A stretch of DNA of 7,847 bases from Nocardioidaceae bacterium (lineage in GTDB: Bacteria; Actinomycetota; Actinomycetes; Propionibacteriales; Nocardioidaceae), in the NCBI GenBank assembly GCA_025966335.1, contig JAICRS010000137.1, positions 1 to 7,847 on the forward strand, given 5' to 3'. Positions 1 through 5,977 of the stretch are shown in pieces. The notes under the pieces were generated by a model that searched no databases, was not told the origin of the DNA, and saw only the letters and a list, made by a program, of their open reading frames with translations. A program made the position numbers and the translations under genes. Every line of letters starts with the position of its first letter. Position 1 is the first letter of the stretch.

Positions 1-87
1 CGCTGGGGCGGCCGCGGCGAGCGGCTCACCGAGGTCGCGGGCCCGATCCACCACGGGACGCTCGCCGCCGCGCTCGAGGACGCCTGA
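1..87 (+). CDS. C-terminal end of an unidentified protein (partial)
   Basis: Frame 1 is open from the window edge to a TGA at 85-87 and gives 28 residues, beginning RWGGRGERLTEVAG and ending in LAAALEDA. The third-position G/C bias is strong, as in the coding genes downstream, so this looks like a real gene tail. The fragment is too short for a family call. It runs in the same direction as the cox-like operon but is separated from it by 137 bp containing its own promoter-like signals, so co-transcription is uncertain. Cox-type clusters often carry XdhC-, MoxR- or VWA-type maturation genes nearby, but nothing in these residues identifies one. Confidence 0.55.
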   Translation, partial: RWGGRGERLTEVAGPIHHGTLAAALEDA

Positions 88-155
88 CCTTCGGTCACTG
101 CACGGACCGGTCCCGTTCGGCGCTCCAAGGGACCGCCCGTCTCGAAGTAGCCCGG

Positions 156-169
156 GTGACCCTTGTCAC
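156..169. promoter_or_regulatory. CRP/GlxR-like operator candidate upstream of coxS
   Basis: The sequence reads GTGACCCTTGTCAC, a perfect GTGA-N6-TCAC inverted repeat (in fact GTGAC-N4-GTCAC). GTGA-N6-TCAC is the core of the site bound by CRP-family regulators, including the actinobacterial Crp/GlxR proteins. The outer bases of the full consensus (T on the left, A on the right) are absent. It lies 56 bp before the coxS start and overlaps a possible -35 hexamer, so a bound regulator would sit at the promoter. A GntR- or TetR-family operator is an alternative reading. Binding itself is inferred. Confidence 0.45.
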
Positions 170-191
170 TTCTCGTTAAACGCGCAACGAT
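163..191 (+). promoter_or_regulatory. Possible promoter of the cox-like operon
   Basis: TTGTCA at 163-168 resembles a sigma-70-type -35 box. Seventeen bases later AACGAT at 186-191 is a weak -10 (A2, A5 and T6 of the consensus match). The short A-rich patch GTTAAA at 175-180 is the least GC-rich stretch in the gap. This would give a leader of about 25-30 nt before the coxS start. The -10 match is poor, so this is a tentative placement. Confidence 0.3.
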
Positions 192-214
192 CAGGCTCTC
201 TCGCACTCGAGCCT

Positions 215-219
215 GGGAG
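215..219 (+). promoter_or_regulatory. Ribosome binding site of coxS
   Basis: GGGAG lies 5 nt before the ATG at 225. It supports this start; the encoded protein then begins directly at the ferredoxin-like fold, as expected for the family. Confidence 0.7.
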
Positions 220-224
220 TTTGG

Positions 225-725
225 ATGACCCGTATCAACGTCAAGGTCGACGGTGCCATGTGCTCCGACGACGTCGAACCCAGAACGCTGCTCGTTCACT
301 ACCTGCGTGAACAGCTCGGGAAGACCGGCACGGTGATCGGTTGCGACACCAGCAACTGTGGCGCCTGCACGGTTCACCTCGACGGCAGGAGCGTGAAGTC
401 CTGCAACGTGCTCGCGGTCCAGGCCGACGGCCACGAGGTGACCACGATCGAGGGGCTCGCCACCAACGGTGAGCTGCATCCGGTGCAGAAGGCGTTCCAC
501 GAGTGCCACGCCCTGCAGTGCGGGTTCTGTACGCCGGGCATGATCATGCAGAGCGTCGACCTGCTCAACGAGAACTCCGACCCGTCGGAGGAGGAGATCC
601 GCACCGGCCTCGAGGGCAACCTGTGCCGGTGCACCGGCTACCACAACATCGTCAAGGCGGTGCAGCAGGCAGCCGACGGCGCCGGGTCCGCCGCTGTGGC
701 GTCCACGAGCGGAGGTGCGTCATGA
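225..725 (+). CDS. coxS: CoxS-like [2Fe-2S] subunit of a molybdenum hydroxylase
   Basis: This 166-residue protein is the small subunit of a xanthine oxidase/CO dehydrogenase family enzyme. It carries electrons from the Mo centre to FAD through two [2Fe-2S] clusters. The N-terminal plant-ferredoxin-like domain (about 4-77) has cluster ligands C40, C45, C48 and C60 in the pattern C-x4-C-G-x-C. The helical domain (about 78-150) has C99-x2-C102 (QCGFC) and C134-x-C136 (LCRCTGY); Q98 corresponds to the conserved glutamine near the pterin cofactor. Length and cysteine spacing match CoxS closely; a 15-residue Ala/Ser/Gly tail is the only extra. The stop overlaps the next gene's start as ATGA (722-725), so coxS and coxL are translationally coupled. 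The family call is secure. The symbol marks family membership; partner sequence suggests the complex is not a true CO dehydrogenase. Confidence 0.95.
   Translation: MTRINVKVDGAMCSDDVEPRTLLVHYLREQLGKTGTVIGCDTSNCGACTVHLDGRSVKSCNVLAVQADGHEVTTIEGLATNGELHPVQKAFHECHALQCGFCTPGMIMQSVDLLNENSDPSEEEIRTGLEGNLCRCTGYHNIVKAVQQAADGAGSAAVASTSGGAS
711..715 (+). promoter_or_regulatory. Ribosome binding site of coxL, within the coxS end
   Basis: GGAGG lies 6 nt before the ATG at 722. The coxL reading frame is open further upstream (back beyond 503), but this Shine-Dalgarno and the ATGA overlap fix the start at 722. The upstream open stretch is only an out-of-frame read of coxS. Confidence 0.75.
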
Positions 726-3181
726 CCGTGACCGAGGACCGCCCGGCCGGCAAGGAGATCGGCAGTCCCCGCAAGCGCAAGGAGGACCAGCGGCTGATCA
801 CCGGCCGCACCAAGTTCACCGACAACATCCAGCTCCCCGGCATGCTGCACCTGGCGATGGTGCGCAGCCCCTTCGCGCACGCGACGATCACCAACATCGA
901 CACCGCCGAGGCCAAGGCCGCGCCGAACGTCGTCATGGTCCTGACCGGCGCCGACGTCGCCGACGAGCAGGGCGCGCTGCCGTGCGCCTGGCCGATCTCC
1001 GAGGACCAGAAGGCGCAGCCGCACCCGTCCATCGCGGTGGACCGGGTGGCGTTCGCCGGGGAGATCGTGGCCGTCGTGGTAGCCCGGTCGGCGGCCGCCG
1101 CCCGCGACGCGGCGGAGCTGGTCGACGTCGACTACGACGAGCTCCCGGCCGCCCTCGACCTGAAGGAGGCCGCGGAGGACACGGTCCTCGCGCACCCGGA
1201 CCTGGGCACGAACAAGTCCGCTTTCTGGCAGTTCGACTCCGCCGGTGCCGGCACCGGCTCCGCGATCGACGACGCGATCCGGGACGCCGAGATCCTCATC
1301 GAGCGGGAGTACCGCCAGCAGCGGCTGATCCCCGCGTTCATGGAGCCTCGCTCGTTCGCGGTGGACCCGACCGGTGAGCAGATCACGATGTGGTCCGCGA
1401 CCCAGGTCCCGCACATCCTCAAGCTGATGCTCGCGCTGACCCTCGGGATCCCCGAGTCGAAGCTGCGGGTGATCGCGCCCGACGTCGGTGGCGGCTTCGG
1501 CGGCAAGCTCCAGGTCACCCCCGAGGAGGTGATCACGTTGCTGGCGGCCCGGCGTACCGGCAAGCCGTGCAAGTACACCGAGACCCGCTCGGAGTCGCTG
1601 ATGGCGGCCCACCACGGCCGCGACCAGTGGCAGAAGCTGACGCTCGCGGCCAAGGCCGACGGGACGGTCACCGGGCTCAAGGTCGACCTGATCGCGAACA
1701 TGGGCGCCTACCTCGGGCTGGTCACGCCCGGTGTCCCGATCCTGGGTGCCTTCATGTTCAACGGGATCTACAAGTTCCCGGCCTACCAGTTCAACTGCAC
1801 CAACGTGTTCACGAACATGACCTGGACCGACGCCTACCGTGGTGCAGGACGCCCCGAGGCGACGTACGCGATCGAGCGGATGATGGACCAGCTCGCCCTC
1901 GAGCTCGACATGGACCCGGTCGAGATTCGGGAGAAGAACTGGATCAAGCACGAGGAGTTCCCGTTCACCACGGTGTGCGGGCTGGAGTACGACTCCGGCA
2001 ACTACGAGGCGGCGACCGCGCGGGCCAAGGAGATGTTCGGCTACGACGAGCTGCGCGCCGAGCAGAAGCGCCGACGCGAGTCGAACGACCCGGTGCAGCT
2101 CGGGATCGGGGTCTCCACGTTCACCGAGATGTGCGGGCTGGCGCCGTCCCGGGTGCTGGGTTCGCTCAACTACGGCGCCGGTGGCTGGGAGCACGCGTCC
2201 GTGCGGATGCTGCCCTCCGGCAAGGTCGAGGTCGTCACCGGCACCTCGCCGCACGGCCAGGGGCACGTGACCGCGTGGTCGCAGATCGCCGCGGACCGGC
2301 TCGGGGTCCCGTTCGAGGACATCGAGGTGCTGCACGGTGACACCCAGGTCTCGCACAAGGGCCTGGACACCTACGGTTCTCGGTCCCTGGTGGTCGGCGG
2401 GTCGGCGGTGGTCGCTGCGGCGGACAAGGTGATCGAGCGGGCCAAGCCGATCGCGGCGCACCTGCTCGAGGCGAGCGTGAACGACATCGAGTTCAAGGAC
2501 GGCCGGTTCAGCGTTGCCGGCACCGACAAGGGGATGGCGATCGGGGAGCTCGCGCTGGCCAGCTTCTCCGCGCACAACCTGCCCGACGGAGTGGAGCCCG
2601 GCCTCGACGCGGATGCGACGTTCGACCCGGCCAACTTCTCCTTCCCGCACGGCACGCACCTGTGCGCGCTGGAGGTCGACACCGAGACCGGTGGCGTGAA
2701 GATGCGCAAGTACGTCGCGGTCGACGACGTCGGCAACATCGTCAACCCGCTGCTGGTCGAGGGCCAGGTGCACGGCGGGCTGGTCCAGGGCATCGCGCAG
2801 GCGCTGTGGGAGGAGGCCGTGCACGACTCCTCGGGCACGCTGGTCTCGGCGTCGTTCGTGGACTACCTGGTTCCCACCGCGGCCGACACGATCAGCTTCG
2901 ACACCGACCGGACGGTCACCCCGTCCACGTCGAACCCGCTCGGCACCAAGGGTGTCGGCGAGGCGGGCACGATCGCGTCGACACCATGTGTGGTGAACGC
3001 CGTGGTCGACGCGCTCAAGCCGTTCGGGGTCATCGACGTACAGATGCCCTGCACACCGGAGCGGATCTGGAAGGCGATCCACGACCGGGGTGCCGGTGGC
3101 GCGGACCCGACGGAGGGCGAGGCGATGCCTCACTTCGACGAGAAGGATGTCGCAGACCGCAGCGAAGGAGGAGCCCAGTGA
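722..3181 (+). CDS. coxL: CoxL-like molybdopterin subunit, form II (AYRGAGR) aldehyde oxidase/xanthine dehydrogenase family
   Basis: This 819-residue protein is the catalytic subunit that binds molybdopterin cytosine dinucleotide and hydroxylates the substrate. The N-terminal domain begins with the usual R-K-E-D-Q-R-L-I-T-G segment. Visible cofactor motifs are GGGFGGK (256-262) and QGH (513-515), and the catalytic glutamate is E747 in GVGEAG (744-749). The active-site loop reads AYRGAGR (371-377). True form I CO dehydrogenases have AYxCSFR here, and its cysteine holds the copper of the Mo-Cu centre. G374 takes that place, so no Cu ligand is present. This defines form II, whose substrates are largely unknown. 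A 20-residue acidic tail follows the usual PERIWKAI end. The gene is coupled to coxS (ATGA) and to the FAD subunit (GTGA at 3178-3181). The gene order S-L-M is typical of form II clusters. The family call is secure; CO as substrate is doubtful. Confidence 0.95.
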   Translation: MTVTEDRPAGKEIGSPRKRKEDQRLITGRTKFTDNIQLPGMLHLAMVRSPFAHATITNIDTAEAKAAPNVVMVLTGADVADEQGALPCAWPISEDQKAQPHPSIAVDRVAFAGEIVAVVVARSAAAARDAAELVDVDYDELPAALDLKEAAEDTVLAHPDLGTNKSAFWQFDSAGAGTGSAIDDAIRDAEILIEREYRQQRLIPAFMEPRSFAVDPTGEQITMWSATQVPHILKLMLALTLGIPESKLRVIAPDVGGGFGGKLQVTPEEVITLLAARRTGKPCKYTETRSESLMAAHHGRDQWQKLTLAAKADGTVTGLKVDLIANMGAYLGLVTPGVPILGAFMFNGIYKFPAYQFNCTNVFTNMTWTDAYRGAGRPEATYAIERMMDQLALELDMDPVEIREKNWIKHEEFPFTTVCGLEYDSGNYEAATARAKEMFGYDELRAEQKRRRESNDPVQLGIGVSTFTEMCGLAPSRVLGSLNYGAGGWEHASVRMLPSGKVEVVTGTSPHGQGHVTAWSQIAADRLGVPFEDIEVLHGDTQVSHKGLDTYGSRSLVVGGSAVVAAADKVIERAKPIAAHLLEASVNDIEFKDGRFSVAGTDKGMAIGELALASFSAHNLPDGVEPGLDADATFDPANFSFPHGTHLCALEVDTETGGVKMRKYVAVDDVGNIVNPLLVEGQVHGGLVQGIAQALWEEAVHDSSGTLVSASFVDYLVPTAADTISFDTDRTVTPSTSNPLGTKGVGEAGTIASTPCVVNAVVDALKPFGVIDVQMPCTPERIWKAIHDRGAGGADPTEGEAMPHFDEKDVADRSEGGAQ
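3167..3171 (+). promoter_or_regulatory. Ribosome binding site of coxM
   Basis: GGAGG (in AAGGAGG) lies 6 nt before the GTG at 3178. It selects this GTG as the start although the frame is open upstream, and it agrees with the family's N-terminus (IPAQFDYVAP). Confidence 0.8.
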
Positions 3182-4032
3182 TCCCGGCACAGTTCGACTA
3201 CGTCGCCCCGTCCACGGTCGAGGAGGCGGTCAACGCGCTCGTCGAGGCCGGCGAGGACGCGAAGGTGCTGGCCGGCGGGCAGAGCCTGCTGCCGGTGCTG
3301 CGGATGCGGCTCAACGTTCCCTCGGTGGTCGTCGACCTCTGCCGGATCGAGTCCCTGCGCGGTGTGCGCGACGATGGCGACGCGCTCGTGATCGGTGCGA
3401 TGACCACCCACTCCGACGTGTTCCACGACCCGCTGGTGCGGGAGCACGCGACGCTGCTCACCAAGGCGGTCGAGCAGCTGGCCGACCCACAGGTCCGGCA
3501 CCGGGGGACCTTCGGCGGGGCGCTGGCGCACGCGGATCCGGCTGGTGATCTGGGTGCGCCCGCCCTCGCCCTGGGGGCATCGTTCGTGATCGCCGGGTCC
3601 GGCGGGACGCGCACGGTCGAGGCGGACGACTTCTTCGAGGACCTGTTCACCACCGCCGTGCAGGACGGCGAGATCCTCACCGAGGTGCGGATCCCGAAGT
3701 ACACCGGCTGGGGTGCGCACTACGAGAAGTTCGTGCGGGTCGCCCACCAGTGGCCGATCGTCGCGGTCGCTGCGGCGGTCCGCGTCGACGGCGGCACGAT
3801 CGCCGAGGCAAGGGTGGGCCTGACGAACATGGGGTCCACGCCGCTGCGCGCCCGTGCCGTGGAGTCCGCGCTGGTCGGACAGTCGGCCACCGACGAAGCG
3901 GTTCGTGGTGCGGCCGCGTCCGCCGCCGAGGGGACCAACCCGCCGTCGGACCTGAACGGCGACGCCGACTTCCGGCGGCACCTCGCCACCGTGCTGACCC
4001 GTCGCGCGGTGCTCGCAGCCGCGGGGGCGTGA
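3178..4032 (+). CDS. coxM: CoxM-like FAD-binding subunit
   Basis: This 284-residue protein is the medium, FAD-binding subunit that accepts electrons from the CoxS clusters and passes them to the external acceptor. Both classic FAD motifs are present at the positions known from CoxM: AGGQS (32-36) and TFGG (111-114), followed by ALAHADPAGD (115-124). The PCMH-type FAD domain spans about 1-175 and the CO-dehydrogenase flavoprotein C-terminal domain about 180-280. The first residues (IPAQFDYVAPSTVEEA) match the family start. The GTG start overlaps the coxL stop, and the TGA at 4030-4032 overlaps the next gene's GTG, so all four genes of the operon are coupled. Length is normal. Nothing is missing. 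Confidence 0.95.
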   Translation: MIPAQFDYVAPSTVEEAVNALVEAGEDAKVLAGGQSLLPVLRMRLNVPSVVVDLCRIESLRGVRDDGDALVIGAMTTHSDVFHDPLVREHATLLTKAVEQLADPQVRHRGTFGGALAHADPAGDLGAPALALGASFVIAGSGGTRTVEADDFFEDLFTTAVQDGEILTEVRIPKYTGWGAHYEKFVRVAHQWPIVAVAAAVRVDGGTIAEARVGLTNMGSTPLRARAVESALVGQSATDEAVRGAAASAAEGTNPPSDLNGDADFRRHLATVLTRRAVLAAAGA

Positions 4033-4844
4033 GCCGCGTGGACCTGACGCACACGTTCACCGTCCCGGCCACGATCGAGGAGACGTGGGCGGCGTTCAAC
4101 GACATCGAGTCGGTCGCCGAGTGCTTCCCGGGTGCCACGGTCACGTCGGTGGAGGGCGAGGAGTTCAAGGGCTCCTGCAAGGTGAAGCTCGGCCCGATCT
4201 CGCTCGTCTACACCGGCTCCGGCAAGTTCCTGGAGAAAGACGAGTCCGACCACCGGTTCGTGATCGAGGCGAAGGGCAAGGACAAGCGCGGCAACGGTAC
4301 GGCGGGCGCCACGGTGACCGCCGTGCTCAACTCGGCCGGAGGCTCCTCGACCGACGTCGAGGTGCGCACGGATCTCTCGATCACCGGCAAGCCCGCGCAG
4401 TTCGGCCGGGGTGTGATCCAGGACGTGTCCGACAAGCTCCTGCAACAGTTCGCGACCTGTCTGGAGCAGAAGGTCGGTGCTCCCTCCGCGGACACCGGTG
4501 CCGCCGCTCCCGGGGACGGGTCCACCACCCGGCCGTCGGGGGAGGAGGCTCCGGTCGGTGAGGCGGCGGATGCGTCCGGCGACGACCAGGCCGCCGGTCT
4601 GTCGGCGACCGCCGGGATCGGAGCGACCGCGCGCAAGGCGCCGGCGACGACGTACTCCGGGGCATCGGCGGGAGAGGCGCCGGGTGGCGGTTCGGAGTCG
4701 CCGGTCGGGTCGGGTCGCGGGAGCGACGAGGCGCTGGACCTCGGTGCCACCGTGCTGCCGATCCTGCTCCGGTCGTACTGGAAGCCGCTCGCGGGCGGCC
4801 TGCTGGCTCTGCTCGTGCTGTGGAGGCTGCTGCGCCGCCGCTGA
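4029..4844 (+). CDS. coxG: CoxG-like SRPBCC protein with C-terminal membrane anchor
   Basis: The 271-residue product has an SRPBCC (START-like) domain at about 4-150 ending in the CoxG hallmark GKPAQFGRGVIQDVS (120-134) and KLLQQFATCL (136-145). A low-complexity linker rich in Ala, Gly, Ser, Thr, Pro and Glu follows (about 150-235), then a hydrophobic helix at 253-268 flanked by WK and a terminal LLRRR, a tail anchor with a positive cytoplasmic end. CoxG proteins work with CO-dehydrogenase-type enzymes. Work on the mycobacterial enzyme indicates that CoxG tethers it to the membrane and delivers menaquinone as electron acceptor; I recall this and have not checked it. By analogy this protein should bind quinone in the SRPBCC cavity and dock the CoxSLM complex. 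GTG 4029 is chosen for its GTGA overlap. GTG 4038, three codons later and 10 nt after a G-run, is an alternative start. Confidence 0.88.
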   Translation: MSRVDLTHTFTVPATIEETWAAFNDIESVAECFPGATVTSVEGEEFKGSCKVKLGPISLVYTGSGKFLEKDESDHRFVIEAKGKDKRGNGTAGATVTAVLNSAGGSSTDVEVRTDLSITGKPAQFGRGVIQDVSDKLLQQFATCLEQKVGAPSADTGAAAPGDGSTTRPSGEEAPVGEAADASGDDQAAGLSATAGIGATARKAPATTYSGASAGEAPGGGSESPVGSGRGSDEALDLGATVLPILLRSYWKPLAGGLLALLVLWRLLRRR

Positions 4845-4848
4845 TGGT

Positions 4849-4871
4849 GCCCTGACGCGCGGGTCAGTGGC
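4849..4871. terminator. Candidate bidirectional terminator hairpin between convergent genes
   Basis: GCC-CTGAC (4849-4856) can pair with GTCAG-T-GGC (4863-4871) around a 6-nt loop, with one bulged T: eight base pairs, mostly G-C. It lies between the coxG stop (4842-4844) and the stop of the minus-strand gene (4864-4866), overlapping the latter, where a shared terminator is expected. There is no U-tract on either strand, which is common in actinobacteria. The convergent stops are only 19 bp apart. Confidence 0.45.
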
Positions 4872-5223
4872 TGAGCCCGCCCAACGGGGCAACGGGAATC
4901 CCCGACTTCTCGCAGACCCAGGTCGGGTCGGGGCCACCGAGCTCGGGGTGGATGTAGAGCGCGTGCGGGTCGAGGTCGTCGCAGGCCCGGCACAGCGGCC
5001 ATCGCCCGACCCGGTCCAGGAGGCCGTCCTGCACGTCCTGCGCGATCAGCCCGGCGACGTACTCCTTGCCCTCCTCCCACTGTGACGTCCACCAGCGTCG
5101 GGTGGTGACGGACTCCTCCAGCACCGACACGGACTCGGGGTTCGCGGCGCGGGTCACCTCGAGGTCGTGCAACACGAGTGCACGGGCGGTCATCAGGGCG
5201 TCGTCGGATGTCACGATGTCCAT
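4864..5223 (-). CDS. Conserved hypothetical protein with putative zinc-binding Cys/His set
   Basis: A 119-residue soluble, acidic protein. The first 70 residues look helical, with an aromatic patch RRWWTSQWEEG (42-52). The C-terminal part carries C78-x2-C81 (WPLCRAC), H87, H92 (LYIHPELG) and C104 (WVCEKSG), which together look like a small zinc ribbon or treble-clef-type site, then VAPLGGL near the end. I recognise the HPELG...WVCEKSG pattern only as that of actinobacterial hypotheticals and cannot give a function. The frame is open upstream to 5472, but that part overlaps CutC antisense, has low-complexity composition and is treated as a shadow; ATG 5223 is the best start. No Shine-Dalgarno precedes it, so a leaderless mRNA is possible. 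It is convergent with coxG and divergent from cutC, with one base between its start codon and the GTG at 5225. Confidence 0.7.
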   Translation of the reverse strand: MDIVTSDDALMTARALVLHDLEVTRAANPESVSVLEESVTTRRWWTSQWEEGKEYVAGLIAQDVQDGLLDRVGRWPLCRACDDLDPHALYIHPELGGPDPTWVCEKSGIPVAPLGGLSH

Positions 5224-5228
5224 TGTGA
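5211..5228. promoter_or_regulatory. 18-bp near-palindrome over both divergent start codons
   Basis: TCACGATG-TC-CATTGTGA is an inverted repeat with 7 of 8 arm bases paired. It contains the ATG of the minus-strand gene (5221-5223 on the plus strand reads CAT), the alternative ATG 5216 and the GTG 5225 of the CutC gene. A short direct repeat GATGTC-AC-GATGTC (5207-5220) overlaps its left arm. Its symmetry and location suit an operator controlling both genes, particularly if both are leaderless. The arms also code protein, so chance cannot be excluded. Confidence 0.35.
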
Positions 5229-5977
5229 GCACTACGGGTGAGCAGTTGCCGGAGCGGGGCGCGTTGCTGGAGGTCGTCGTCCTGCATCCGCGGGACGTGC
5301 CCGGCGCCGACGAGGGCGGCGCGGACCGCCTGTTCGCGGTGGCCGGCATCGACTCCGGTGGCCTGTCGCCGGAGCCGGGCGTGGTCTCGTCCATCTGCAA
5401 GGAGAGCGACGTCCCGGTCCGGGTGATGCTGCGCCTGAACGACGGGCTGACCACCACCGGCGGCGAGCTCAACCGGCTGGTCGGGCTCGGCGAGGACTAC
5501 CTGTCGATGGGCGCGAACGGGCTGGTGTTCGGCTTCCTCGACGCGAACCTGGAGATCGACGTCGAGGTGTGCTCCTACCTCGCCGACCGGTTGCCGGAGG
5601 TGCCCTGGACGTTCCATCGCGCGATCGACTCCGCGCTCGAGACCGACCGCGCCTGGCGACAGCTGCGCCACCTCCCGGGGCTGGACGCGGTGCTGTCGTC
5701 CGGATCCTCCCGGGGACTCGACGTCGGGCACGACGAGCTGACCGACCGGGCCGCGGCCGACCACGACGTCGCCCGTCTGCTGATGGCCGGTGGCGGGTTG
5801 AGGGGCGAGCACGTGCCCTGGCTGGTCCGCGCCGGCGTGCGTCAGTTCCACGTCGGCTCCTCGGTCCGGCCCGGTGGCTCCTGGGCGAAGGCGTACGTCG
5901 ACCCGGGGCATGTGCGTGCCTGGCGGATGCTCCTCGACGATGCCGTCGACCGTGCTCTGGGACGGGAACCGGAGTGA
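5225..5977 (+). CDS. cutC: CutC-family protein (divergent actinobacterial type)
   Basis: This 250-residue protein should form a TIM barrel of the CutC family, historically linked to copper homeostasis, although the biochemical role remains disputed. Signatures: LLEVVV at the first strand (14-19), GADR (32-35), GGLSP (45-49), TFHRAID (129-135), VLSSG (156-160), LMAGGGLR (186-193) and FHVGSSVRP (208-216). Length agrees with E. coli CutC (about 248). Two usually conserved segments are altered: the ADRIELC-like stretch is ADRLFAV (33-39), and the RPRGGDF-like stretch is RLNDGLT (70-76). No metal-binding Cys/His cluster is visible. The start is uncertain: GTG 5225 gives the chosen length but has no Shine-Dalgarno. 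ATG 5216 would overlap the divergent gene by 8 bp. TTG 5264, 9 nt after GGAG (5251-5254), would start almost exactly where the barrel begins. The stop overlaps the next gene's GTG, so the two are coupled. Confidence 0.85.
   Translation: MSTTGEQLPERGALLEVVVLHPRDVPGADEGGADRLFAVAGIDSGGLSPEPGVVSSICKESDVPVRVMLRLNDGLTTTGGELNRLVGLGEDYLSMGANGLVFGFLDANLEIDVEVCSYLADRLPEVPWTFHRAIDSALETDRAWRQLRHLPGLDAVLSSGSSRGLDVGHDELTDRAAADHDVARLLMAGGGLRGEHVPWLVRAGVRQFHVGSSVRPGGSWAKAYVDPGHVRAWRMLLDDAVDRALGREPE

Noticed and set aside
104..113. GGACCGGTCC palindrome after the first partial gene, as a terminator or operator
   Set aside because: It is a 10-bp self-complementary word with no loop and no larger symmetry. Such words are common at this GC content; a 5-bp stem CGGTC/GACCG (92-109) is also too weak.
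503..721. N-terminal extension of the coxL frame upstream of 722
   Set aside because: It overlaps coxS in another frame and its translation is Arg/Pro-rich. The ATGA overlap and GGAGG place the true start at 722.
638..3190. 850-codon open frame on the minus strand opposite coxL
   Set aside because: It is the antisense shadow of a high-GC gene. The translation is Arg/Gly/Val-rich with no domain, and coxL has a clear family match over the same span.
5224..5472. Upstream extension of the minus-strand hypothetical gene to 5472
   Set aside because: The extra 83 residues are Ser/Thr/Pro/Arg-rich and lie wholly antisense to the CutC core. The convincing protein starts at ATG 5223.
4208..5911. 567-codon minus-strand open frame across coxG and cutC
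   Set aside because: It runs antisense through several recognised genes with low-complexity translation and no family motif.
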